This document shows positions 16,352 to 24,376 of a DNA stretch of 64,000 nucleotides, piece by piece (position 1 is the first letter of the stretch; every line of letters starts with the position of its first letter). A program made the translations under genes and the position numbers. Source of the DNA: Cellvibrio zantedeschiae. Lineage in GTDB: Bacteria > Pseudomonadota > Gammaproteobacteria > Pseudomonadales > Cellvibrionaceae. The DNA lies in assembly GCF_014652535.1 (NCBI RefSeq), contig NZ_BMYZ01000001.1:1860001-1924000 (forward strand), written 5' to 3'. The notes under the pieces are model-generated. The model saw only the letters and a program-made list of their open reading frames with translations. It ran no database searches and was not told the origin of the DNA.

Positions 16352-17512
16352 TTAGAAAAATTCTATGCTTGCTTCTGCCTGGATCTGCTCTGGCTGTTCT
16401 TTGGTATCAAGTAATCTAGCGGCTTGATCGAGCTGTACGACCAGGCTGCGGAAATGGCCTTCAATTGCATCAGTAACTTCATGCAAGGTTTCTAACGAGC
16501 CCAGTGCTCGTTCGGATAATTTCAACATGGAGGATTCTTGCTCCAATGTTAAATCCATTCCTACCGCCAATTCACGCAAAGCTTGTGATAGCTCCGTCAT
16601 AATGAGTTTGACCGAGCTACGATTGTCGCGCGAGGCCATTTCCAACAAAGACATTACTGTACGAATTTTTTCCTGCTGAACTTTTAACAAAGAATTTACT
16701 TTGATTGTTTTTGCACGCGCTTCAGCAATAGACGCTATTTGCGCAATAACATCACGCAAGCGCCCATATTTATCGGGGTTAGCTATTGGGGCATCGATAA
16801 TCAAGAATTGGGCATTTTCAAAATTGAAAATTAAGAAGCGCCCGTGTGACACTATCCGAAGAGCAGACATACGAAACTGATCAAACAAATTCCGATAACC
16901 GGGTGCTATGGCTCTAGGGTAAATCTCCACCGAATCGTCGAAGGTGAATTGAAGATAACCGTTCACCGATAAATCATTCAGACACCGTATAGTTTGATCA
17001 GCCAGACGATCCATGGATGAAATTTCTTGCACCGCTTGCGCATAAAACGCCACTATTCCCATTTCAGATGCAGATGACATAGCGGTGAAGGCTATTTCAG
17101 AATAGTTTTTCAACTCTTCTTGCAAGGCCAGTATGGATTTTCTATCTTCATAAGATTTTTGAATGCTGACCTTTAGCGCTTCAGCGGTGAATGGATTAAA
17201 TAACCAGCCGTCCAGATTCAACTGCTCAAGTTGCAAGCGCGCATCGGCGGAGGTGTTTGCCTTAATCAATGCCAAACTTGGTAAATTGGTGGGTATAGCT
17301 GCCAGGTAGTCAGACTTAAAAAGCTGGCGACCCGAGATTAGAATTAATTGATTAACAGTTTCACAATAGGCGACGAAATCTGCCGGGCTCGCCACGTCCA
17401 ACCTATAAGAATCCGCTGCCGCAGTCGGCATGCCTTGATCGTCAACGATGGACTCTCCATCGGGCACACGACACATGCTGTTCGTATCTGAAAACCACCA
17501 GAGTTTATCCAT
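16352..17512 (-). CDS. Possible signalling protein: degenerate receiver-like N-terminus, coiled coil
   Basis: A 386-residue soluble protein of no family I can name. Residues about 1-130 resemble a receiver domain in order of elements (QLILISGRQLF..., SLALIKA, then LDGWLFNPFTAEALKVSIQKSYEDRK, like the K/T-P-F end of response regulators). The phospho-acceptor Asp is not at the expected place. A helix follows (LALQEELKNYSEIAFTAMSSASEMGIVAFY), then a central alpha/beta segment (about 190-270) and a long C-terminal helical region with MTELSQALRELAVGMDLTLEQE. Together these suggest a signalling adaptor. It is transcribed alone, divergent from the FKBP lipoprotein gene. Confidence 0.6.
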   Translation of the reverse strand: MDKLWWFSDTNSMCRVPDGESIVDDQGMPTAAADSYRLDVASPADFVAYCETVNQLILISGRQLFKSDYLAAIPTNLPSLALIKANTSADARLQLEQLNLDGWLFNPFTAEALKVSIQKSYEDRKSILALQEELKNYSEIAFTAMSSASEMGIVAFYAQAVQEISSMDRLADQTIRCLNDLSVNGYLQFTFDDSVEIYPRAIAPGYRNLFDQFRMSALRIVSHGRFLIFNFENAQFLIIDAPIANPDKYGRLRDVIAQIASIAEARAKTIKVNSLLKVQQEKIRTVMSLLEMASRDNRSSVKLIMTELSQALRELAVGMDLTLEQESSMLKLSERALGSLETLHEVTDAIEGHFRSLVVQLDQAARLLDTKEQPEQIQAEASIEFF

Positions 17513-17885
17513 AACATCTCCTGCTTACTCGTAACCACACCAAATCAATTTGGCAAACAATTTGAGTATAGGTTGCACCAATCTTTTTGCACGCCTCAAA
17601 AAATTACATTGCATAACATAGGCGCCATTTTTTACGTGGGAGCGCTTAAAGCACCTGTTTTTATTATTTTCTTTTATAATCAAGGAAGTTTTTTTGCTTT
17701 TTAGTTAGTTAATATTTCGAAACTACTAAAGATCGAAAACATTGATAAGAAAATTTTATGGATGGCAGAACTAAAGATTTTATTACTGCAGAGCAACGGA
17801 CAAGCGGATAGCCATAGTTTATGATGACCAGCGTTCCATTAAGCGACCGGGCTTACCAGCCCTAACCAACAGGATAAAGATTGTT
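17513..17885. other. Divergent intergenic region (signalling protein / FKBP lipoprotein)
   Basis: About 370 AT-rich bases without a supported gene. CCAAAT-CA-ATTTGG (17540-17553) is a perfect palindrome 28 bases before the - strand gene and may be an operator. TATAAT at 17675-17680 is a possible -10 for the + strand, without a good -35. An ATG at 17758 opens only 17 codons. Confidence 0.4.
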
Positions 17886-18848
17886 ATGCGCACTAGTGTT
17901 TATATAGGTATGTTGTTCTTGAGCTTGATGCTTGCAGGTTGCAGCAACGAACTTAATATTCCCTATAAAGGGCCGGAACTGAATAGCCTGGAACAAGCCG
18001 CTAACTATTTTCAAGCGCGCAATGTGAGCAAAAAAATTGTAGGCATGAAAATTCGTATAGAGGAAAAACCCTTCCTCTTGGGTGCCTATGACGTGCGCGA
18101 TGGAATTCCAGCAAGGGTTCCAGAGGAAAGCTATGGCGAGCTACTTGACGCACTACAGAAAAATGCATCACCGCTCACCAGTGCCCCTCAACTTAGCGAC
18201 AACCCAGATTCACCAGATGGCTTGCGCACGGCGCAAGAGCGTGTGAGTTACCTCACCGCACGTGCGATTGCCAAAAGCTTTGGCAAAAATGGTATTCCTG
18301 TTATGCCTGCCAGTATGGCTATTGGTCTGGCAGATGCCCAAACAACCAACACTCCGCCTAAAATTTCAGCAAAGGAAGAAAAGGAATTATTAGAAGCCAT
18401 TAAAAACAAAATTGCGGTCAAAGATAACGATTGGGCCGAGAATCGTAAGCAGTATTTTATGGCCGAAGAAAAAACATTTTTTGCAGACAATATTATTAAA
18501 CCCGGTGTTATAGCGCTCGACTCTGGCGTGCAATATAAGTTTGTTAAAAAGGGAACGGGCAAAGCACCCAAGCTAAAGGATACGGTAACCGTTAATTATC
18601 GCGGGACATTGCTTGATGGCACCGAATTCGATAGCAGCTATAAACGCGGAAAAACTGATAGCTTTAAGTTGAGCGATATGATTGCCGGCTTCGGGCAAGC
18701 TATGACCCAGGTTCCCGACGGATCGCAGGTCATAATTTATATTCCCACCCGTTTGGCTTATGCGGAAAAAGGTGCAGAGGGGATTCCACCTTATGCAGCA
18801 GTCATTTTTGAAGTTGAATTACGAGGAACTAAAAGTAGTTTCTTTTAA
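17886..18848 (+). CDS. FKBP-type peptidyl-prolyl isomerase lipoprotein
   Basis: A 320-residue lipoprotein (MRTSVYIGMLFLSLMLAGC, lipobox Cys near residue 19). The C-terminal FKBP domain (about residues 212-315) shows SGVQYKFVKKGTGKAPKLKDTVTVNYRGTLLDGTEFDSS, then KLSDMIAGFGQAMTQVPDGSQVIIYIPTRLAYAEKG and PPYAAVIFEVEL. The N-terminal half (about 30-205) resembles FKBP N-terminal regions in part, with the helical KEEKELLEAIKNKI segment. It would isomerise proline bonds of exported proteins at the periplasmic side of a membrane. The usual loop W of FKBPs is not obvious (GFGQAM in place of the V/I-I-P-G-W element), so catalysis may be weak. It is followed 42 bases later by the FMN reductase gene. 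Confidence 0.88.
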   Translation: MRTSVYIGMLFLSLMLAGCSNELNIPYKGPELNSLEQAANYFQARNVSKKIVGMKIRIEEKPFLLGAYDVRDGIPARVPEESYGELLDALQKNASPLTSAPQLSDNPDSPDGLRTAQERVSYLTARAIAKSFGKNGIPVMPASMAIGLADAQTTNTPPKISAKEEKELLEAIKNKIAVKDNDWAENRKQYFMAEEKTFFADNIIKPGVIALDSGVQYKFVKKGTGKAPKLKDTVTVNYRGTLLDGTEFDSSYKRGKTDSFKLSDMIAGFGQAMTQVPDGSQVIIYIPTRLAYAEKGAEGIPPYAAVIFEVELRGTKSSFF

Positions 18849-18890
18849 TCTCTACCAAACCATTAAGGTTCCTAACAGGAGATTTGAACA

Positions 18891-19430
18891 ATGAAATTTT
18901 TAGCAATTTGCGGCAGTTTACGAAAAAAATCGACCAATATGGGTTTGCTCCGCTATGCCCAGGCTAACGCGCCCGAGGGCGTGGAATTTATCATTGCCGA
19001 TATTTCGGAAATTCCCTTCTACAACGCTGACCTCACCGAAAAAGCTGCCTCGGTGCTCAAGTTGTTTGAGCAGCTAGCAGCGGCAGATGCTGTGGTATTT
19101 GGTTGTCCGGAATATAACTACTCGCTGGCTCCAGCCTTGAAAAATGCGATTGATTGGGCTTCGCGTGAGCAGGGTAACCCGCTACTTACCGGTAAACCGG
19201 CTGCCATTATGGGCGCCGGTGGCGGTATGGGTACTTCACGTGCGCAGTATCATTTACGCCAGGTTTGTGTCTATGTGAATTTACACCCCATCAATACACC
19301 CGAAGTTTTTGCCAATGCGTTTACAAACTCTTTTGATGGCGATGGCAATCTCGTTGATGCAAAAATCCAGGGCAACATAGTAGCGCAGCTTGAAGCTCTG
19401 GTAACTTGGACCAAGCAGCTGCAAAAATAA
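18891..19430 (+). CDS. NADPH-dependent FMN reductase family protein
   Basis: A 179-residue flavodoxin-fold protein. The FMN phosphate loop is CGSLRKKSTNMGLLRYA (residues 7-23), and the second FMN-contacting loop is FGCPEYNYSLAPALKNAIDW (about 75-95). GAGGGMGTSRAQYHLRQV lies near 112-130. This is the NAD(P)H:quinone or azo-reductase-like group (ChrR/YieF type), active as cytoplasmic dimers or tetramers in quinone and metal reduction. AGGAGA precedes the ATG. It is probably cotranscribed with the FKBP gene and ends before a strong hairpin. Confidence 0.9.
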   Translation: MKFLAICGSLRKKSTNMGLLRYAQANAPEGVEFIIADISEIPFYNADLTEKAASVLKLFEQLAAADAVVFGCPEYNYSLAPALKNAIDWASREQGNPLLTGKPAAIMGAGGGMGTSRAQYHLRQVCVYVNLHPINTPEVFANAFTNSFDGDGNLVDAKIQGNIVAQLEALVTWTKQLQK

Positions 19431-19438
19431 TTTGCCTT

Positions 19439-19471
19439 TGCAATCACTGGAGCTTACCACCAGTGATTGCA
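19439..19471 (+). terminator. Hairpin 3' of the FMN reductase gene
   Basis: TGCAATCACTGG and CCAGTGATTGCA form a perfect 12-bp stem around a 9-base loop, 8 bases after the stop codon. There is no T-run; it is similar in style to the hairpin at 8404-8438. Confidence 0.6.
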
Positions 19472-19587
19472 GCGCCAAACTTCAGTTCCGTTACTTTATT
19501 GTGCCTTTCGAAAATCTTCGGCTAAGCTTTTACAGAGGCGCAACTCGACGCCATAACAATAAGCGGCGGCGATGAGAAACTCCTGGC

Positions 19588-20889
19588 ATGAGCAGTAGCG
19601 AAAGTAATCATTATTGTAAGAACCTGATGGAAGTGAACAAGTCGCACAGCGTGGTGACTAACCAAGCCATCTACAACGAACAAGGCACCCTTCTCCTGGC
19701 AGCAGGCTCTGAATTGAGCGAAAAGCGCGCCGACATCCTTTTACAGCACAAGCTACTTAAACCGCTGGAACAATGCATTGGCATCGCTAGCAGTTTCAGC
19801 GCCAAACAACTTTATGAGTATCTGAACAAATTTGCAGGAAACATTGCGGGCTTAATTGCAGTTACCAAAAATGAGGATTACCAAAAAACACTGCGCCAAA
19901 TGTGTTTGTTCTATGAGAAGTATCCGCTGCTCCAACAAAACCTCACAGTGCTCGCGCTGCGAACCCCCAACATTTACTACCACGGCCTCTTCAGTGCAGC
20001 CGCCGGTTTGGCAATTGCAATTCAACTCAAGCTTTCACAACGAGAGCTGCAAACTATCTTTATTGCCGGCTTATTTCACGATGTTGGCTTTTTATATTTG
20101 GCGCCAGAACTCAGTCAAAAAAACCAGGAGTTCAGTAATGATGAATGGAAAGCACTGCAAGCTCATCCTCTTATTGCCCAACGCTTTTTAAACCTTGTAC
20201 CAGACTTACCAAAAGAGATTGGCGATGCGATAGTCAACCATCATGAGCGCATTGACGGTACTGGTTACCCCTACCATATTTTTGGTGACAAACTGCCCAT
20301 GGTCAGCCAAATTATTGCCGCTACGGATAACATTATTTTCAATCACTCACGCTACAAAGATTACGGTGTGCACGCCCATTCTATGTTGCTTACAGCGCTC
20401 AAATTGAGCGACAACATATATTTTGAATCTGTTTATGATGCCGCGATGGTTTTGTTTAAACACGCACCCTCGCCTTCAACCAACCTTATTGAGGCACCGT
20501 CTGTCGAAGAACTTTTGGTGCGGCAAAAAATGTTGCAGCAACAATTTCAACATGCAAAATTTTTATCACAAAAATTAATGACGTTTCCTGCCAGCCCCAT
20601 GATACGTTCAGTTTCTGCCGTTATGGGACGACTGGCGATTTCCGTGGTAAGAAGCGGAATCCTCCAACCTGAACAGGAAGAATGGCTCAATCAATCCAGT
20701 CACAATATGAGTTCTGAAGATAGTTTGTCGCTCGTCGAGCTAAGCGTTATGCTGGATCAAATTTATGACCAGCTATTACACCTTAAAAACATTATGGAAC
20801 GCGTAGTGGAATCTATTCCTGCAAACAATGCGCCCCTTAAAAAAATGGCTTCCGATGCCTTGAATCAAATCGATTTGCAGTACGCCTGA
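19588..20889 (+). CDS. HD-GYP-type cyclic di-GMP phosphodiesterase-like protein
   Basis: A 433-residue cytoplasmic protein. The N-terminal part (about 14-60, VVTNQAIYNEQGTLLLAAGSELS) resembles the small domain preceding many HD-GYP domains. The HD-GYP core has HDVG at 164-167, HHERIDGTGYP at 218-228 and the ATDNI helix; these give the HHExxDGxGYP signature that distinguishes HD-GYP from plain HD proteins. The usual Lys of HDxGK is Phe here, as in a minority of relatives, which may reduce activity. The C-terminus (about 300-433) is helical without a recognised domain. It would hydrolyse cyclic di-GMP. It is followed closely by two small genes. Confidence 0.82.
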   Translation: MSSSESNHYCKNLMEVNKSHSVVTNQAIYNEQGTLLLAAGSELSEKRADILLQHKLLKPLEQCIGIASSFSAKQLYEYLNKFAGNIAGLIAVTKNEDYQKTLRQMCLFYEKYPLLQQNLTVLALRTPNIYYHGLFSAAAGLAIAIQLKLSQRELQTIFIAGLFHDVGFLYLAPELSQKNQEFSNDEWKALQAHPLIAQRFLNLVPDLPKEIGDAIVNHHERIDGTGYPYHIFGDKLPMVSQIIAATDNIIFNHSRYKDYGVHAHSMLLTALKLSDNIYFESVYDAAMVLFKHAPSPSTNLIEAPSVEELLVRQKMLQQQFQHAKFLSQKLMTFPASPMIRSVSAVMGRLAISVVRSGILQPEQEEWLNQSSHNMSSEDSLSLVELSVMLDQIYDQLLHLKNIMERVVESIPANNAPLKKMASDALNQIDLQYA

Positions 20890-20904
20890 GCAACTTTTTA
20901 GGAT

Positions 20905-21102
20905 ATGGACACTTCAACCCAACAACTATGCCCTCTCTGCAATAAACCCAACGGCTGCGCGCTTGCCAACGATAAAGAGGCTAGCCAATGTTGGTGCATG
21001 AGCGTTAAAATAAACGCGGAAGCCTTGGCAAAACTCAAAACACCGCAAAAAAATTTCGCCTGCATTTGCCAGCAATGCGCCAGCGTGCCTGAAGCTAAAT
21101 AA
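20905..21102 (+). CDS. Cysteine-rich CWC-family small protein
   Basis: A 65-residue protein with CPLCNKPNGCAL, a central CWC and a C-terminal CICQQC. This is the pattern of the cysteine-rich CWC family (PF14375-type), with eight Cys that could bind zinc. Function unknown. It begins 15 bases after the HD-GYP stop, so the two are probably cotranscribed. Confidence 0.85.
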   Translation: MDTSTQQLCPLCNKPNGCALANDKEASQCWCMSVKINAEALAKLKTPQKNFACICQQCASVPEAK

Positions 21103-21152
21103 CCTTAGATCACGCGCGCAGCCCGGATGTTTATCAACTATTGAAGTCATTT

Positions 21153-21578
21153 ATGCTTACCTGGATCAGCCATCACACCGAAAGCAACACAGTTCACGCA
21201 GTTTCAGTTGCAGAAACTTCAGAAAACGCCGTGTGTCAAATCATTGAAGCCAGTGCAGAAAAAGCCATCCAAATACTTAAAGAAAACATTCAAGATAATT
21301 CACTCTACTTATTATTTGAATGGGATGCCAACCAAGCCAAACTGAACATTGTTGTAACGGATGCAAGCAAAAAACTTGATTCACCGCAATCAGTTTGCTG
21401 CACTTTTTCCAGCTTGGCCGTTGAGCTAGCGCGAGAAAGTGAGGAACAGCGCCTTGGTTATACGGAATCTGTTAAATTTTGGCTTCACGATTATTTAACG
21501 ACGTGCACGGCATTTTTTAATTACTCACTGGTAGCCATTTTTCACAGCAGTTCGCGAGACAATACTGAGCTTCTGTAA
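21153..21578 (+). CDS. Protein of unknown function
   Basis: A 141-residue soluble protein (ATG at 21153; a TTG lies four codons upstream). The sequence is alpha/beta (LTWISHHTESNTVHAVSVAETSE, LYLLFEWDANQAKLNIVV) with a helical C-terminal half (YTESVKFWLHDYLTTCTAFFNYSLVAIF). I recognise no family. It lies between the CWC gene and the shikimate-kinase-like gene on the same strand with short gaps. The ribosome-binding site is weak. Confidence 0.6.
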   Translation: MLTWISHHTESNTVHAVSVAETSENAVCQIIEASAEKAIQILKENIQDNSLYLLFEWDANQAKLNIVVTDASKKLDSPQSVCCTFSSLAVELARESEEQRLGYTESVKFWLHDYLTTCTAFFNYSLVAIFHSSSRDNTELL

Positions 21579-21615
21579 CATAAGGTTTTACAAATTTATT
21601 AATGGGATGGAGACT

Positions 21616-22146
21616 ATGAATCAGTTCAGCACCAGTTTGATTTTAATTGGAATGCCTGGCGCAGGTAAAAGCACCATAGGTGTGTTACTGGCGAAAGCGC
21701 TTGCCAAAGATTTCGTCGACACCGATGTGCTAATCCAATTGCAAGAAGAGAAAACCTTGCAAGACATTGTAGACACCCAAGGTTATTTGAAATTGCGCGC
21801 GATTGAGGAACAAGTACTGCTTAATACGCACTACCCCAATCATGTTATCGCCACGGGCGGCAGTGCAGTCTACAGCGAAAAAGCCATGCATCATTTAAGG
21901 CACTTTGGGCAAATTGTATTTCTGGATTTACCTTTAGCTGAACTCTCCAAGCGTATAAAAGATTTTGATACACGCGGCTTGGCGCGCAAGCCAGACCAAA
22001 GCCTGGCAGAACTTTATAGCGAGCGACGCAAGCTTTACCAAAGCTACGCCAACATCACCATTGATTGTCTTGGCAAAAAACCGGACGATATTTTGGCTGA
22101 AATCATTTATGAGGAAGCTGAAGCTTATACTGAGAAAGATGCCTAA
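21616..22146 (+). CDS. Shikimate kinase-like protein
   Basis: A 176-residue P-loop kinase: GMPGAGKST near residues 12-20, DFVDTDVLIQ (the shikimate-binding Asp region), LRAIEEQVL, ATGGSAV in place of the usual GGG motif, and a lid region TRGLARKPDQSLAELYSERRKLY followed by YANITID. The reaction would be ATP-dependent 3-phosphorylation of shikimate in aromatic amino-acid synthesis. The GGSAV variant and the absence of aroB next door suggest a second, specialised kinase of the family rather than the main AroK. An in-frame ATG at 21607 is also possible; neither start has an ideal ribosome-binding site. Confidence 0.75.
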   Translation: MNQFSTSLILIGMPGAGKSTIGVLLAKALAKDFVDTDVLIQLQEEKTLQDIVDTQGYLKLRAIEEQVLLNTHYPNHVIATGGSAVYSEKAMHHLRHFGQIVFLDLPLAELSKRIKDFDTRGLARKPDQSLAELYSERRKLYQSYANITIDCLGKKPDDILAEIIYEEAEAYTEKDA

Positions 22147-22165
22147 TCTTTACTGACTCAAAAAA

Positions 22166-22198
22166 AATAAGGCTGCCAATGGCAGCCTTATTTTTTTC
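22166..22198. terminator. Bidirectional rho-independent terminator
   Basis: AATAAGGCTGCC and GGCAGCCTTATT pair perfectly around AAT, with an A-run on the left and a T-run on the right. It lies between the convergent kinase and membrane-protein genes and can serve both. Confidence 0.93.
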
Positions 22199-22212
22199 GA
22201 CCGGCAGGTTTT

Positions 22213-23085
22213 TTATCGACCCGCAGGTTCTGTGGTTCGTTGCGGTGGTTCGCCTTCAGGCTTGGTTCCCGTACCGCGCAAACGCACCAACATTTTTAAC
22301 ACATCAAACCAAAAAGGCGCACCGAACAACGAAGCCGATGCTGTTACTAACCAACCAATAATAGAAGAAGGTACAAACAGCATTGAAAATTCAAAATGAC
22401 CATTCCAGCCTACCGGCAATGTCTGCAATTGCGAATAAGCCTGGGTGGCTAGAAAGGTGTTGCTTTCTGAAAGCTGAAGTTGCGCAATCGACGCAGGATG
22501 CAACCAAAGCGTTTTGAACAAATGTACGCAATCAATGTTAAACCCCGCTGCAATCACAAACGCGATAACAAAACACCAGATTTGTGATTGTTTTTTATAA
22601 GCACCGGATACACGCCCCATACCTGTATCAAACCAGGTTGCTATCTCGTGTTGGAAAACATGGAAATTTCCTTCTGCTTTGCGATACAAATTTTGTAGGA
22701 GCGCACGCAACTGTTCATCTTTTAACGAATTAATACCCGCTTCCAAATTATCTAGTTTGCCAGGAACTTCTTGTATGGAATGTATTAATGCTAAAGCGAA
22801 GTTTTTAGAAGGTATGTAGGCAGGTTTATTTTTGATGTCTTTCACTTTGGTGGCAGAACCATTGCCAGCCGGATGTGCCAAAGCATCGTTATAAATAGAC
22901 AGTAAAAGTTCATGGCCTTCATCGGTCTTTGCATTTAATAGCTCTGTTAAACCGCACAACAAAGTTTTGGAGCGAAGATTCATCCAGGATGCTATGGCCT
23001 CATAAATCGAGCTTGCAATAAGCGCTACAGATGCGAAACAAAAAATAAGGCCAATGGCAACTTCCAATACCGTACTATTAAACAT
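22213..23085 (-). CDS. Membrane protein with cytoplasmic helical insert, function unknown
   Basis: A 290-residue protein. It has an N-terminal membrane segment (about residues 7-32, VAIGLIFCFASVALIASSIY), a soluble, mostly helical region to about residue 165, then membrane segments near 168-190 and 235-265 and a Pro/Thr-rich tail. No catalytic motif is visible. An AGGAGC ribosome-binding site precedes the ATG. It resembles hypothetical membrane proteins seen in various gammaproteobacteria; I cannot give a function. It is transcribed away from the miaE gene cluster on the same strand with a 133-base gap. Confidence 0.7.
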   Translation of the reverse strand: MFNSTVLEVAIGLIFCFASVALIASSIYEAIASWMNLRSKTLLCGLTELLNAKTDEGHELLLSIYNDALAHPAGNGSATKVKDIKNKPAYIPSKNFALALIHSIQEVPGKLDNLEAGINSLKDEQLRALLQNLYRKAEGNFHVFQHEIATWFDTGMGRVSGAYKKQSQIWCFVIAFVIAAGFNIDCVHLFKTLWLHPASIAQLQLSESNTFLATQAYSQLQTLPVGWNGHFEFSMLFVPSSIIGWLVTASASLFGAPFWFDVLKMLVRLRGTGTKPEGEPPQRTTEPAGR

Positions 23086-23218
23086 ACATCAGCTCCTTTA
23101 TCCGTTTGTATTAGCTAAGAGTGTAAGCCAAGAGTCAAAAGCCAAGCCTTACGAACTTCACATGCAGATTGTTATGGACATCAATTCCTTAATACTGTTT
23201 TACGAGATTTCAAAACAC

Positions 23219-23872
23219 CTATTGCAACACACCGCTGTGAAAACGAAACTCAGTGTCAGCGCTTTCAATCAAACTTTTTTCCAATTCGAGAAAAACATTC
23301 ACTCGCTCGCTAATATCTTCACCGTTCGCTACTTTTTTAGCGAGGTGTAGATAATCCTCATAATGGCGCGCCTCAGATTTCAGCAACGACAAATAAAAGG
23401 TTTTTAATTCCTCGTCCAAATGCGGTGCTAATTTGGCGAAACGTTCGCAGGAACGCGCTTCAATAATTGCACCTACAATAAGCGTATCCACAAAGCGCGC
23501 GGGCTCATGTGTACGCACAGGTTTACGCAACTCGCCAGCATAGCGGCACGGAGTAATTTGCTCATAAGCGATACCCCGTTTTTGCATTATTTGCATTACT
23601 TGTTCGTAATGCCGTAATTCTTCACGCGCGAGACGGGACATTTTGTGCATCATTTCAAAATCGCCCACATACCGGTACATCAGGTTGACCGCAGTGGAGG
23701 CTGCTTTTTTTTCACAGTTCGCATGATCAAGCAACAACAACGCCTGGTTTTCAGATTGTTTGGCTGTTTCTACCCAGGCATCAGGCGTTTCACAATGTAA
23801 GAAATTTTGAATACGAGCCAAAGCTGTGGCTAGCGCTGGTGTCGTAGCAGTCGAGCTGGATATAGAATTCAT
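23219..23872 (-). CDS. miaE: tRNA-(ms2io6A)-hydroxylase MiaE
   Basis: A 217-residue ferritin-like diiron protein. Metal-ligand motifs are visible: a Glu in ENQALLLLDHANCEKKAA, EELRHYEQV (ExxH), EARSCERF and a second ExxH in EARHYEDYL. This is the MiaE pattern. The enzyme hydroxylates the isopentenyl group of 2-methylthio-N6-isopentenyladenosine at position 37 of tRNAs reading UNN codons, using O2. The ATG ending at 23872 was preferred to a TTG two codons upstream. The next gene upstream in the same direction is a DUF1289 protein that ends 13 bases away, so they form a unit. Confidence 0.92.
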   Translation of the reverse strand: MNSISSSTATTPALATALARIQNFLHCETPDAWVETAKQSENQALLLLDHANCEKKAASTAVNLMYRYVGDFEMMHKMSRLAREELRHYEQVMQIMQKRGIAYEQITPCRYAGELRKPVRTHEPARFVDTLIVGAIIEARSCERFAKLAPHLDEELKTFYLSLLKSEARHYEDYLHLAKKVANGEDISERVNVFLELEKSLIESADTEFRFHSGVLQ

Positions 23873-23885
23873 AAACAATCAATAA

Positions 23886-24344
23886 TTATTCAGTAAAATG
23901 TGGAATTACATAGCGCTCATAGTAAGCGCAGGATAAAGCGTAAAAATCCCGATCAATGTTATCGCGAATTTCTGTTAAAGGTGTATCGCGCCATTTTGGT
24001 TGCAGCCGCAAGCCATAAGCTTTTAAATCGCTGATTTGGCTTGCGCCTGAACGCAACAGATCAAACACCCAGCAATAGGGATTTTGCTCTTCCTTGAATA
24101 AAATTTGCTGATGTTTAATTTGTTGTAAAAGTATTTTTTCATCAACAACTTCAATCATGTTTTGCACAACTTGCGACAGATATCCTTCCAAACGCTGCGC
24201 AATAATTAACCGCTGTTCATGGGTGTAAGCGTTCCAATCAATAACTTCATGAGCGAAGCGTTTGCAACCTCTGCAAACGCTATCACCAATGCCCGTGGAG
24301 CAAATACCAACGCAGGGTGTTCTGACTGGTTTGTATAAAAGCAT
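23886..24344 (-). CDS. DUF1289 domain protein
   Basis: A 152-residue protein. Residues about 7-55 form the DUF1289 module: VRTPCVGICSTGIGDSVCRGCKRFAHEVIDW, with four Cys likely binding zinc or an Fe-S cluster, then EQRLIIAQRLEGYL. The C-terminal part (about 60-152) is helical and not recognised. Many gammaproteobacteria carry such a gene of unknown role; short DUF1289 proteins are often next to tRNA- or rRNA-modification genes, and here miaE follows 13 bases later. Confidence 0.85.
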   Translation of the reverse strand: MLLYKPVRTPCVGICSTGIGDSVCRGCKRFAHEVIDWNAYTHEQRLIIAQRLEGYLSQVVQNMIEVVDEKILLQQIKHQQILFKEEQNPYCWVFDLLRSGASQISDLKAYGLRLQPKWRDTPLTEIRDNIDRDFYALSCAYYERYVIPHFTE

Positions 24345-24376
24345 AAAATTAAAATAACGCGATTAAAATAAAACGA

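Noticed and set aside
17758-17811. 17-codon frame upstream of the FKBP gene
   Set aside because: Too short, without ribosome-binding site, and with no feature suggesting a leader peptide.
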